Assembly: GCA_964611635.1 (NCBI GenBank)
Contig: CAZTAS010000003.1
Span: forward strand, 1 to 56,055
From: JAFDED01 sp964611635
GTDB lineage: Bacteria > Desulfobacterota > JAFDED01
Direction of reading: 5' to 3'
Length of the DNA stretch: 56,055 bases
Of the stretch, positions 1 to 8,782 are shown piece after piece; position 1 is the first letter of the stretch; every line of letters starts with the position of its first letter. The position numbers and the translations under genes were made by a program. The notes under the pieces are model-generated. The model searched no databases and had not been told where the DNA came from. It saw only the letters and a program-made list of their open reading frames with translations.

Positions 1-44
1 ATAGTATATTATGTTACGCTTAATATGTCAAGTAAGTACTAGAT

Positions 45-3002
45 GTGGCAAGACAGGAGCGTCGAGAAGCTCACCGTCTGGCGGGAGTGGCTACTGATGG
101 CTTTCATTTCGTCTTTGTGCGCCGCGTGGGCGAGGGATGGTCCGTGGATGATCCAATTCCGGTCAATACAGCCTCAACAGAGCGCTTTCTTCATCTTCTC
201 TTCTCCCTCTCTGCAGGCGCAGCTCTTATTCCTGAAAATCTCGTTGAAGATTTTGGACCCCGTAATTATCGGGCCAGGAATGCTGTACGTGCAATATACC
301 GTGGTCTTATCGGGAGTAATCACCCTCTTGTGGAAAAGCTCTTCGAGCAGTGGAGCCTCTTTTTCAGCGAAGCCACCGATTATAAGGAATGGGCCAGTCG
401 GATACAATCCAAGCCTGAATTTAAAGCGTTTGTCAGCTCGCTCTGGACGAGGGAAGAGATAAGGAACCTTGACCCTGCAAAGGTCTTTTTCGTTCTTCAT
501 ACCTATTACGCCTTGCTCATCAAGCTAGTGGCGTCACTGGCAGCGACCAGATTCGCCGGAGGCACCACCGCTCACCTCTCCCAATTGGCATCCAAAGAGG
601 GCGAAGAGTTGCGCGAAGCCTTCAGGGACCTGGAGAGCGGGGGTATTTTTAAAGCTTATGGGATCCGGAACTTCCTTGAGGGGGATTTTTTCGGCTGGTA
701 CCTGGCAGCGTGGAATAAAGAAATCGAGGAGACCACCGGTACATTAATCCAGCGCCTGGCTGAATACGATCCAGGCACGCTGGAGCTTGCTCCTGAAAAC
801 GCCCGGGACCTCCTGAAAAAACTCTACCATTATCTGCTGCCCCGGGAGATCAGGCACGACCTCGGTGAATATTACACGCCCGACTGGCTTGCCGAACGCC
901 TCATTATCCAGACTCTTGGCAAGGCCGACCTGGGTGATGCCACCAAACGGGTTCTGGACCCGGCATGCGGCTCAGGAACCTTCCTGGTGATCCTCATCAA
1001 GCACATTCGGGAGAGAGCGGCCAGGAAAAACCAGGATCCTGCCAGGACACTTGAATTGATCCTTCAAAACGTGGTCGGTTTCGACCTGAACCCCCTGGCT
1101 GTCATCGCGGCCCGCACGAATTACCTGATTGCACTGGGCGACCTGCTTAAGTCTAAGAATGGGGACATAGATATCCCTGTTTATCAAGCTGACTCGGTGC
1201 TTACCCCCTCCCAGGGCACAGATCTTTTTGAGGGACAGGTATATCCGCTCAAGACATCGGCAGGAGTTTTTCGGGTGCCCGCTCTTTTTGCCAGCCGCGA
1301 ACGGATGGATGCCCTCGCCAACATCCTTGATGATGCTGTTTCAGAGGCAATCGGTGAGGATGCTTTCGTCGAGCGGATTATAAAGCCGGCAAATCTGGAA
1401 CAAGAGGAAGTGGCAGCAGCTGAAAAGGACCTTCGTTCCCTTTACCGGCAGCTCCGCGGGTTGCATGAGGAAGGGTTGAACGGCGTTTGGGCAAGGATCA
1501 TCAAGAATGCCTTTGCGCCTCTTTTCCTGGAGCCCTGTCATTACATCGTGGGCAATCCCCCGTGGGTGAACTGGGAGAACCTCCCCGATGCTTACCGCCT
1601 CCAGACAAAGCCCCTCTGGGAACACTATGGCCTCTTCCCCCACGGTGGGATGGACACCATCCTGGGCAAGGGGAAGAAAGACATCTCTATGTTGATGACA
1701 TATGTGGCCATTGACCGCTATTTGAGGCGCGGCGGCAAACTGGGTTTCGTCCTCTCGCAAAGCCTCTTCAAGACCTCCGGGGCCGGACAGGGGTTCCGGA
1801 GGTTTCAGTTGCCCGACAAGACGCCCTTTGGCCCGCTGGTTGTTGAGGACATGGTGGCGTTGAATCCTTTCGAGGGGGCCACAAACCGGACATCCGTGGC
1901 GGTCTTTGCAAAGGGACACGCTGTCCGTTACCCCGTCTCGTATCAATACTGGAAGAAACGCGGGGAGGGCCGCGGCAGTGCCATCGGATTTGACACACCC
2001 CATGAAGAGGTCACCAAAGAAAAGATCACGTTTAAGCCATGGCATGCGGAGCCGGTGGACAGAAAAGATCAGACTTCCGCATGGATTACCGCGAGACAAA
2101 AGGCCCTTCGTGCGCTCCATAATGTCCTTGGTCGGTCGGCTTATATCGCACACGCAGGATCATATACTGGTGGCGCTAACGGCATTTACTGGGTCGACAT
2201 AATGAGCATGAGGCCTGGAGGTCTGGCCATCATCTCCAATATCACGGAAGGTGCGAAGAGAGAGATTCCCAGAACACAGGCGGCTGTGGAGGCCGAGCTG
2301 ATCTATCCGCTGATGCGGGGCCGAGATGTAGAGCGTTGGATGGCAAAACCATCAGCTTATATCTTAATGGTTCAAGATCCCGATCAAAGACAGGGAATCA
2401 GAAAAAACAAAATGGAAACAATTTATCCTAAAACGCATGCTTATCTAAAAAGATTTGAAAAAGAATTGATATCTCGCCGTGATCGAGGAACACGAGGTTT
2501 AATTGAAAAAGGGGCTCCATTTTGGTCAATTTTTGGTGTAAGTCCTTTTACTTTTGCTCCCTGGAAAGTGGGTTGGCGTTATATCGATGTGGAATTTAGA
2601 AGTGCAGTATTTGGAGAAATTAAAGATGAATTTTTAGGATCTCGTGTAATCATTCCAGACCATCGTGTTATATTGGTGGCATGTAAAAGTTGTCAAGAAG
2701 CTCACTATTTATGCTCTGTTTTCAACTCTTCACCATTTAGACTTGCGGTTCGATGTTATGTCATTGAGACTCAAGTTGCGCCGCATGTCCTTCATAATTT
2801 ATATGTCCCTAATTTCTCAGAAACGAATGACCTACAAGCTAAATTATCTGAACTTTCCCAAAAGGCACATATAGCAACAGAAATAACAGATACCACCGAA
2901 ATTAAAAAAATTGAAAACGAAATTGATATCTTGACCGCAAGGCTTTGGAATCTTTCAGACGACGAGCTTATTGAAATCAAGCGTTCATTAGAGGAATTTT
3001 GA
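45..3002 (+). CDS. N6-adenine DNA methyltransferase (large class I, probably 5'-truncated)
   Basis: S-adenosylmethionine-dependent DNA methyltransferase of the large Eco57I/type IIG-like class, presumed to mark host DNA in the defence operon that follows. Motif I DPACGSGTF lies at about residues 305-313 and motif IV NPPW at 504-507; NPPY/F/W is the adenine-N6 signature. The region after about residue 760 would be the target-recognition part. The reading frame opens at a GTG with no ribosome-binding site, and stops lie at 21-23 and 33-35. The first residues (GVATDGFHFVFVRR) resemble the end of a nuclease-like N-terminal domain rather than a protein start, so an upstream part may be lost or lie in another frame. 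Base composition falls sharply in the last third. The stop overlaps the spacer of the NurA-like gene. Methyltransferase call sure; partner role inferred. Confidence 0.88.
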   Translation: MARQERREAHRLAGVATDGFHFVFVRRVGEGWSVDDPIPVNTASTERFLHLLFSLSAGAALIPENLVEDFGPRNYRARNAVRAIYRGLIGSNHPLVEKLFEQWSLFFSEATDYKEWASRIQSKPEFKAFVSSLWTREEIRNLDPAKVFFVLHTYYALLIKLVASLAATRFAGGTTAHLSQLASKEGEELREAFRDLESGGIFKAYGIRNFLEGDFFGWYLAAWNKEIEETTGTLIQRLAEYDPGTLELAPENARDLLKKLYHYLLPREIRHDLGEYYTPDWLAERLIIQTLGKADLGDATKRVLDPACGSGTFLVILIKHIRERAARKNQDPARTLELILQNVVGFDLNPLAVIAARTNYLIALGDLLKSKNGDIDIPVYQADSVLTPSQGTDLFEGQVYPLKTSAGVFRVPALFASRERMDALANILDDAVSEAIGEDAFVERIIKPANLEQEEVAAAEKDLRSLYRQLRGLHEEGLNGVWARIIKNAFAPLFLEPCHYIVGNPPWVNWENLPDAYRLQTKPLWEHYGLFPHGGMDTILGKGKKDISMLMTYVAIDRYLRRGGKLGFVLSQSLFKTSGAGQGFRRFQLPDKTPFGPLVVEDMVALNPFEGATNRTSVAVFAKGHAVRYPVSYQYWKKRGEGRGSAIGFDTPHEEVTKEKITFKPWHAEPVDRKDQTSAWITARQKALRALHNVLGRSAYIAHAGSYTGGANGIYWVDIMSMRPGGLAIISNITEGAKREIPRTQAAVEAELIYPLMRGRDVERWMAKPSAYILMVQDPDQRQGIRKNKMETIYPKTHAYLKRFEKELISRRDRGTRGLIEKGAPFWSIFGVSPFTFAPWKVGWRYIDVEFRSAVFGEIKDEFLGSRVIIPDHRVILVACKSCQEAHYLCSVFNSSPFRLAVRCYVIETQVAPHVLHNLYVPNFSETNDLQAKLSELSQKAHIATEITDTTEIKKIENEIDILTARLWNLSDDELIEIKRSLEEF

Positions 3003-3004
3003 TT

Positions 3005-4135
3005 ATGAGGAATCCTTTTGAAGGACTTCGGTCGGCGCTTGAATTAATTACAAAAGAAGCACAGGTGCTTCCCGCAACGGGACAGGCAATGGAAGACCTG
3101 ATGCGCCCGGACCATGCGGAAGTTATAGACCGACTCCGCACGGGTGAGGACAGGTTGATGGAGGTACTTCTGGAAACGCCAAACAGGGAACCCTATATTG
3201 AGCTGAGGCCGATCCATCGGACGGAACTACACCCACTTCGCTACTTTCTGGATGGTTCGGCCAGGACCTTTTTTCTCGGTGACGTGGTGGAGGGGAATAG
3301 GCGCAGCCCGGTCCACATCGCACAGATTGGCGCGGCAGCAGTGTACCGCAAGGACAACGGTCAGGTGAATGTAGCCAGTTCGGTGCATCGCATTGTCCTC
3401 ATGATGGACAAGAATGCAGTTTCTTTCGGCGATATTGTCGAAGAGATGGTGAAGAAGGCTGGTGAACCTTATGGTTTTCATGATGTGATGGAAGAAGATG
3501 GGGAAACAGAGCGAACCTCTCCGGGAAAGGAACCGCGATCCCGAGCCGCCCATAAAGCACACCACCTCATGGCCAACGAAGAAGAAAAGCTCGGTCGAGC
3601 CCTGGAAAGAGAACGGGAGCAATGGCTGCTTCTGGATGGAAGCCTGGGGAAAGATCTGTATTCCTGGCGTGATGTGCTTCATTATTTCGGTGTGACTAAG
3701 TCATTCAGTCGTAATTATTTATTCAAATTACCTGGACCTCGAGGTGGGAAAATAGTAAATCTTTATGAACTATTAGTAAACCTCCCATTTTCAGCACGCA
3801 CATGCGCATTTTCTGCTCGCTCAGGGAAAGTTATTTTCTGGTATGTTCGTTTAAGAGAACAACGCCACCTGGATTACCCCCTCATGGGGGTGGTAAAAGT
3901 GGAGTTTCCTAACCCCACCGGAGAAGCTGTTCCATCCGAGCTTATTGACGAAATTTCCGGGGCTCTGGTGGCGGAGCGCCAGGTTACACCTCATGGGAAG
4001 GATGTGCGCTGGCACGCCCATATTTACGCCATATATCTGGCGGAGCAGGCGGTAAAGAACGGCTTTGTTTCCACCGAGGTGCTCAAGGCTGGCTTGAAAT
4101 GGCCTGCCTATGCTGGAGGAGCCATTATTCGCTAA
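3005..4135 (+). CDS. NurA-like nuclease
   Basis: Predicted NurA-domain nuclease, the usual partner of HerA-type DNA translocases. The five NurA blocks can be read in order: FLDGS with Asp83 (motif I), Glu201/Glu203 in an ALEREREQ helix, LLLDGSL with Asp211 (motif II), a V-T-K-S-F block at 230-234, the WYVRL strand with Tyr280, and a C-terminal His pair (337/339) before YAIYLAEQ. In characterised NurA proteins the two Asp, one Glu, a Tyr and a His bind metal. At 376 residues the length is ordinary for NurA. ATG 3005 was chosen because GAGGA lies 9 bases upstream; it starts 3 bases after the methyltransferase stop, so translation is coupled. The HerA-like gene follows directly, which supports the call. 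An AT-rich patch lies at about 3690-3780. Family call is from motifs only. Confidence 0.8.
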   Translation: MRNPFEGLRSALELITKEAQVLPATGQAMEDLMRPDHAEVIDRLRTGEDRLMEVLLETPNREPYIELRPIHRTELHPLRYFLDGSARTFFLGDVVEGNRRSPVHIAQIGAAAVYRKDNGQVNVASSVHRIVLMMDKNAVSFGDIVEEMVKKAGEPYGFHDVMEEDGETERTSPGKEPRSRAAHKAHHLMANEEEKLGRALEREREQWLLLDGSLGKDLYSWRDVLHYFGVTKSFSRNYLFKLPGPRGGKIVNLYELLVNLPFSARTCAFSARSGKVIFWYVRLREQRHLDYPLMGVVKVEFPNPTGEAVPSELIDEISGALVAERQVTPHGKDVRWHAHIYAIYLAEQAVKNGFVSTEVLKAGLKWPAYAGGAIIR

Positions 4136-4152
4136 AAAAGGAGATTTTGACA

Positions 4153-5913
4153 ATGGCTGATGAAATAGGAAAGGATACAATCTCCCATGAAAATCTCAGA
4201 ATCGTTGGCAAGGCATCCGCCACTGAGCGTGAGCCCAATTCCTCTGAGAAATTCTCCTTCTGGCTAGCCGCCGAAGAAATTGTGAACCCCTTCGATATCG
4301 TAGAAGCCGAGCAGATGGAAGGAACCCGCACCTTCGGCCTGGTGACCAATATCAAGCAAATTACTGATGCCCCATCTCATCTTTCCAACTATATCTCCAG
4401 CGACTTCGGAAGCACGGAAGCAATCCCCCAAACCCCCAGACAGGGGGCCAATGTGGCCGAGGTGAATGTGCTGGCCAATTATGACCCTTCCGAGCCGAAA
4501 CGATTCCCCATGGGAATTTACATGCCTGTACAGAGCGATTCACCGATACGGTTTGCAGACGAAAAGGGCATTCACGTTTCCCTAGGCATCGACAAGATGT
4601 TTGAATACGAAAAAGAATACAACGAAAAAATAACCATTCCTGCCGGGCTTATCAGGATGTCCAACGGGACGAAGGTTCGGGTTTATCTGGATAAACGGTA
4701 CGTGCTTGGCCCGGAAGGTGCCCATGTAACCATTGCAGGCATTTCAGGGCTTGCCACCAAAACCTCGTACGCCATGTTCCTCATTCAGTCCATTCTTCAG
4801 ACCATTGGAGCTAAGGATATTGCTGTAATACTTTTGAACGTCAAACAGAACGATCTTCTGGTGATCGATAAGCCTCGGAAGGATATCAAACCTGAGGAAA
4901 CCCAGCTCTGGGAGTTCATGGGCCTGAGGCCACAGCCGTTTGAAAATGTAAAGTACCTTCTCCCCTGGGGAAAAGAAACGCAGACAACAGGGCTGCCTAA
5001 CTGCTTTGGGGAACCACCTGAACCTTTCCTTACATATTCATATTCTCTTGGGGATGTGATAGGTGATCGGGTAAATCGAGGTCCGGGACTTGGACTGCTA
5101 ATTCGAGTCCCTGATCCATGGGATACTTTAGGTGCGCTCATTGGTGAAATCCAGCAAGGAGTCCCCAACCAGGAACCTAAGTGGAGAAATGTAAGAACAT
5201 GGAATGACCTTCTCAACGGTATGCCCCTGATGGACAAGGGGATTCCCCAAAAGGTTGGAGAAGTTGGAGCTTCATCGGTTGGCCGTTTCGTAAGGGTGCT
5301 CAGGAGAGTGGTGAGGAATCGGCAGTCGGGGGTTTTCGTAGAACAGCGAGCTGCCAGACGTGCGTTCAATCTCGGGGAGGAAATCCGAAAGATTCAAGGC
5401 GGCCAGACCACCGTCGTGGATATCGCAAGGCTCACAGATGAAGAGCGTGCCCTGGTATTTGGCCACATCATTCAGGAAGTGTATGGTATGTATGCCGAAG
5501 CCTCACTGGATGATATACCTGATCTTCCCAAAAGGGTAATCATTTTTGTTGACGAGTTAAACAAATATGCACCAGCACGCAAAGGAGAGGGTGAGTCATC
5601 GATCCTTGAGTATGTACTTGACATTGCCGCACGAGGGAGATCATTGGGGGTGGTTCTGATCTCCGCGGAACAGTTCATGAGCGAGGTTCATGGGCAGGTT
5701 ATCGGGAATTGCTCCACCAAAGTCATCGGCCGGAGCGATTCCTCGGAACTCTCCGACGCCGCGTACCGCTTCATTGCTCAAGATGTGAAGGCCCATCTCA
5801 CTCGACTGGACAAGGGAGAGCTCTTGCTCTCGCACCCAATCTACAGGCAGTCGGTGAAGATCGAGTTCCCCCGTCCTGCCTATCAATCCATTGGTTATGA
5901 ATATCTAAGATAA
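4153..5913 (+). CDS. HerA-like DNA-translocating ATPase (DUF87)
   Basis: Hexameric FtsK/HerA-type ATPase expected to pump DNA and to drive the NurA-like nuclease encoded just upstream. An N-terminal HAS-barrel-like region (about 15-170, with FGLVTNI) precedes the ATPase core. The P-loop is unusual: GISGLATKTS at 196-205 has Thr where the glycine before the catalytic Lys203 is expected. Walker B is VIIFVDELN with Asp467 and Glu468. Further HerA features are the KYAPARKGEGES stretch after Walker B, the AARGRSLGVVLISAEQ sensor region, and a C-terminal DKGELLLSHP segment. ATG 4153 is chosen because AAGGAG sits 9 bases upstream; 586 residues. It lies 17 bases after the NurA-like gene and 10 bases before the second methyltransferase, so the four genes form one operon. 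Confidence 0.9.
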   Translation: MADEIGKDTISHENLRIVGKASATEREPNSSEKFSFWLAAEEIVNPFDIVEAEQMEGTRTFGLVTNIKQITDAPSHLSNYISSDFGSTEAIPQTPRQGANVAEVNVLANYDPSEPKRFPMGIYMPVQSDSPIRFADEKGIHVSLGIDKMFEYEKEYNEKITIPAGLIRMSNGTKVRVYLDKRYVLGPEGAHVTIAGISGLATKTSYAMFLIQSILQTIGAKDIAVILLNVKQNDLLVIDKPRKDIKPEETQLWEFMGLRPQPFENVKYLLPWGKETQTTGLPNCFGEPPEPFLTYSYSLGDVIGDRVNRGPGLGLLIRVPDPWDTLGALIGEIQQGVPNQEPKWRNVRTWNDLLNGMPLMDKGIPQKVGEVGASSVGRFVRVLRRVVRNRQSGVFVEQRAARRAFNLGEEIRKIQGGQTTVVDIARLTDEERALVFGHIIQEVYGMYAEASLDDIPDLPKRVIIFVDELNKYAPARKGEGESSILEYVLDIAARGRSLGVVLISAEQFMSEVHGQVIGNCSTKVIGRSDSSELSDAAYRFIAQDVKAHLTRLDKGELLLSHPIYRQSVKIEFPRPAYQSIGYEYLR

Positions 5914-5923
5914 GTGAGTGCTC

Positions 5924-7153
5924 ATGGCTGATTTTCTCTTTGAAGAACAATTGGACTGGCGCAGGTTAGTGACCCCGAAGCCCTTGGAGAATAAACCCAT
6001 CCATCGATGGTATATCTTCCCACATAGCTTCACCAGAGAGCTAGTCCATGTGCTTATACAAGAATGGGGACTAGGTTCTCAAGATCATATTCTCGATCCA
6101 TTTGTAGGGGCTGGGACAACCATCCTGGCAGCCAAGGAATGTGGGATACCCGCCACAGGATATGATCTTTCCCCCTTAGCAGTTTTGGCCACGTGTACAA
6201 AAATTGCCAACTACAATGTCTCTCGCCTGGAAAAAGCCTGGAAGTCGTTGCAAAAAGCGTTAAAAACCGATCAATGGAACGGCGCCTCAAAGTCGTATCC
6301 TCAGCTAGTTGAGAAGGCCCTTCCAGGATGTTTCCTGGGAGCATTTGAAGCTATTTCCAAAAATATTGATACTCTCTCGTATTATAAGGCAGAACGCGAT
6401 TTTTTCCGCCTCGCTTTGCTTTCCATAATTCCTCATTACAGCCGAGCTGTGGCAACAGGGGGTTGGTTGAAATGGATTGAAAAGCAACCGGATGTGAGGA
6501 ACATTCCCGAAACACTATCTAATCGTGTTGAGATGATGCTTCAGGATCTCCGTGAAGTGCGGCCAAACCAAAACTCATTATGGCATGTTAAACAGGCTGA
6601 TGCTCGGAAGATTCCAGATGAGGAGTCCACATATTCGGCAGTCATCACTTCACCGCCTTATCCAAATCGGCACGACTACACGAGAATATTCGGAGTAGAG
6701 CTTATGTTCGCATTCCTGGACTGGGAAGAGACCCGCAAACTTCGATACCAAAGTATCCACTCTCATCCTGAAGCCCGTCCCGAAAGGCCTGACGTTAATG
6801 GCTATATAACATCGCAAGCGCTAAGCCAGGTATTGTCTAGGATAATAAAAACGAGTAATGACAAAAGAGTACCCGCAATGTTGGAGGGATACTTCCTTGA
6901 TATGTTCCTGTGTCTGCGAGAAGTTAAGCGCGTATGTAAATCGGGAGCGAAAGTCGCTTTTGTTGTTGGAAATGCTCAGTATTGCGGGGAATCTATTCTA
7001 GTTGATGAACTGACAGCCGACGTCGGAAAGCAAGCCGGCTTAGTTTGCGAAAAAATATTAGTGGTGCGGTATCGAGGCAACAGTGCTCAGCAGATGGGGA
7101 AGTACGGACGCAATCTTTCCCCTGAGAGTATTATTATTTTCCGCAACCATTAA
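5924..7153 (+). CDS. DNA methyltransferase with TSPPY motif (N4-cytosine or N6-adenine)
   Basis: Second SAM-dependent DNA methyltransferase of the operon, 409 residues. Motif I DPFVGAGTT is at residues 58-66 with the acidic strand end GYDLSP at 79-84; motif IV is TSPPYPNRHDYT at 242-253. SPPY is typical of N4-cytosine enzymes, though it also occurs in some adenine enzymes. Motif I precedes motif IV. The two are about 180 residues apart, leaving room for a helical insertion. ATG 5924 gives the natural N-terminus; a GTG at 5918 is also in frame and no strong ribosome-binding site separates them. Base composition is more AT-rich than in the helicase genes downstream. With the first methyltransferase it would give the module two modification activities, which is inference. 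Confidence 0.87.
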   Translation: MADFLFEEQLDWRRLVTPKPLENKPIHRWYIFPHSFTRELVHVLIQEWGLGSQDHILDPFVGAGTTILAAKECGIPATGYDLSPLAVLATCTKIANYNVSRLEKAWKSLQKALKTDQWNGASKSYPQLVEKALPGCFLGAFEAISKNIDTLSYYKAERDFFRLALLSIIPHYSRAVATGGWLKWIEKQPDVRNIPETLSNRVEMMLQDLREVRPNQNSLWHVKQADARKIPDEESTYSAVITSPPYPNRHDYTRIFGVELMFAFLDWEETRKLRYQSIHSHPEARPERPDVNGYITSQALSQVLSRIIKTSNDKRVPAMLEGYFLDMFLCLREVKRVCKSGAKVAFVVGNAQYCGESILVDELTADVGKQAGLVCEKILVVRYRGNSAQQMGKYGRNLSPESIIIFRNH

Positions 7154-7309
7154 TGTTTATCTTGTTGAAAAGAATATAAAATTAGTCAGAGTAAAGCTCT
7201 AATTGCCTGATTTAATGTTCATTTTTTCCCATCGCACCTTATGTTTTAATCCAGTGCTTTCTTAAAGGAGATTTAAAACCTGCTTAAATGTGAATCATTA
7301 ATAACTTTG

Positions 7310-7328
7310 GCCAGCGCTGAGCGCTGGC
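7310..7328. terminator. Bidirectional hairpin between convergent genes
   Basis: An 8-bp perfect stem (GCCAGCGC / GCGCTGGC) with a 3-base loop lies between the defence operon and the oppositely oriented amidase. On the plus strand it is followed by GTTCCGTTTT, a weak T-tract. Position and shape suit a terminator shared by both transcripts. Confidence 0.6.
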
Positions 7329-7338
7329 ATGTTCCGTT

Positions 7339-8724
7339 TTACCCGCAAATCGGCGGCCTCTGTTGGTTCCAATCCGTGGCAGCCTCATAAGCCCGTGCCA
7401 CTCGGATAGCTAGATCATCGCGGTATTGAGGCCCCATAATCTGGAGGCCAATGGGGATCCCGTAGCCGGAAAATCCGCACGGAACTGATACGGCAGGAAG
7501 CCCGATAAAGGCGGCAGGCCCCGTGTAATCCGCAAACTCCCTTCCTCTCGCTTCCTCGAACTTCGGGGCAGGCTCTTTGGTGGTGGGCGACACCAAAACG
7601 TCCACCTTGGTAAAAAGCTCCTGGAACTTCTTAATCCCCCAGGCACGCACTCGAAGACAATAGATGTAATCCCGTGCCGGAATCAGGTACCCGGCCAGGA
7701 TACTGTTACGCACGTCTTCCCCGTAATCCTCGAACCTCTCCCGGATCCAGTGCTCGTGGTATGAGGCGGCCTCGCAGATGGAAACCACCCGTCCGGCCGC
7801 GAAGATTTTATCTAAATAGGGGAATTCCACTTCCTGCACCTCACACCCCAGCTCCATCAGCACATCCAGCGTCCTCCGAAATACGGACCCAACCTCCTCT
7901 TCGCAGTAGGCGTCCCACCATCCATTGATCAAGCCAACTCTCAACCCCTTCACACTGACATCCGGCAAGGGAACAATATCTTTGGGAAAAATCCCTCCGC
8001 TTGGTGCGGCAGGATCTACCATGGCAGAAAGCATGATGGCTGCATCGATAACCGTCCTTGCCATGGGGCCCACATGGTCCAGGGACCATGAGAGGGGCGT
8101 AACTCCCTGGCGAGAGACCCGGTCGTATGTGGCCTTAATGCCCACAATACCGCATCTGGCCGCCGGTATCCGCACGGATCCCATGGTGTCCGTACCCAGG
8201 GCGCCCGCGCACAGGCATGCCGCCGCTGCAGCACCCGAGCCACCGCTGGATCCACCCGGGATTCGCGTTTTAGTCGGATCCCACGGATTGTGGCAGCGAC
8301 CATGATGGGGATTGTCGTTGGTGCTGCCTCTGGCAAATTCGTGGAGGTTTGCTTTACCGATAAGCACGCATCCCGCCTCACGAAGTTGTACCCATGCCTG
8401 CGCATCCTCGCTTGGGATCCTATCGGCCAATATTTTTGATCCCGAGGTAGTCCGCACGCCCACCGTATCTATAAGGTCCTTGAGAGCAATGGGTATTCCA
8501 TGCAGGGCTCCGCGGTAGTGGCCATTCAGGATCTCCCTCTCCGCGGCCCTGGCTTGCTCCAGCGCCAGTTCACCGGTGACTGTAATAAAGGAGTTGAGCT
8601 CGCCGTCAACACGCTGGATGGCCTCAAGGTATGCCTCCACAAGCTCAACGGGGGATATCTTTCGCAAACGTATCTTATCGGATGCCTCCATCAGCGTCCA
8701 CCGCACCATCTCCTTATCTGACAT
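7339..8724 (-). CDS. Amidase-signature family amidase
   Basis: Amide hydrolase of the amidase-signature family, 461 residues. The Ser-cisSer-Lys triad can be placed: Lys82 in IALKDL, cis-Ser159 in the GGSSGGSGAA segment, and the nucleophile Ser183 in GTDTMGSVRIPA. In that last motif Met replaces the usual Gly (GTDTGGS), a small oddity next to the catalytic site. GatA is a close relative, but no gatB is present and the short GatC-like gene upstream suggests an AtzE-type catabolic or biosynthetic amidase instead of tRNA amidotransferase. The start is supported by a GGAGGAGG-rich stretch just upstream. The substrate cannot be told. Confidence 0.88.
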   Translation of the reverse strand: MSDKEMVRWTLMEASDKIRLRKISPVELVEAYLEAIQRVDGELNSFITVTGELALEQARAAEREILNGHYRGALHGIPIALKDLIDTVGVRTTSGSKILADRIPSEDAQAWVQLREAGCVLIGKANLHEFARGSTNDNPHHGRCHNPWDPTKTRIPGGSSGGSGAAAAACLCAGALGTDTMGSVRIPAARCGIVGIKATYDRVSRQGVTPLSWSLDHVGPMARTVIDAAIMLSAMVDPAAPSGGIFPKDIVPLPDVSVKGLRVGLINGWWDAYCEEEVGSVFRRTLDVLMELGCEVQEVEFPYLDKIFAAGRVVSICEAASYHEHWIRERFEDYGEDVRNSILAGYLIPARDYIYCLRVRAWGIKKFQELFTKVDVLVSPTTKEPAPKFEEARGREFADYTGPAAFIGLPAVSVPCGFSGYGIPIGLQIMGPQYRDDLAIRVARAYEAATDWNQQRPPICG

Positions 8725-8782
8725 CTCTCCTCCTCCTCATGGAGCCACGACCGCATTGAATCTTCAGCGGTTGGGCGGTTTT

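Noticed and set aside
1341..2153. 270-codon open frame on the minus strand inside the methyltransferase gene
   Set aside because: It is antisense to a motif-bearing gene, with no recognisable domain or start signal.
4797..5369. 190-codon open frame on the minus strand inside the HerA-like gene
   Set aside because: Antisense to a well-supported ATPase gene and rich in Ser and Pro; a frame effect.
45..7153. DISARM, BREX or classical type I restriction system
   Set aside because: The DrmA/DrmB/DrmC, PglZ/BrxC and HsdR/HsdS proteins are absent. The DUF1998 helicase at 9773-12709 is of the MrfA type, on the other strand and next to MrfB-like.
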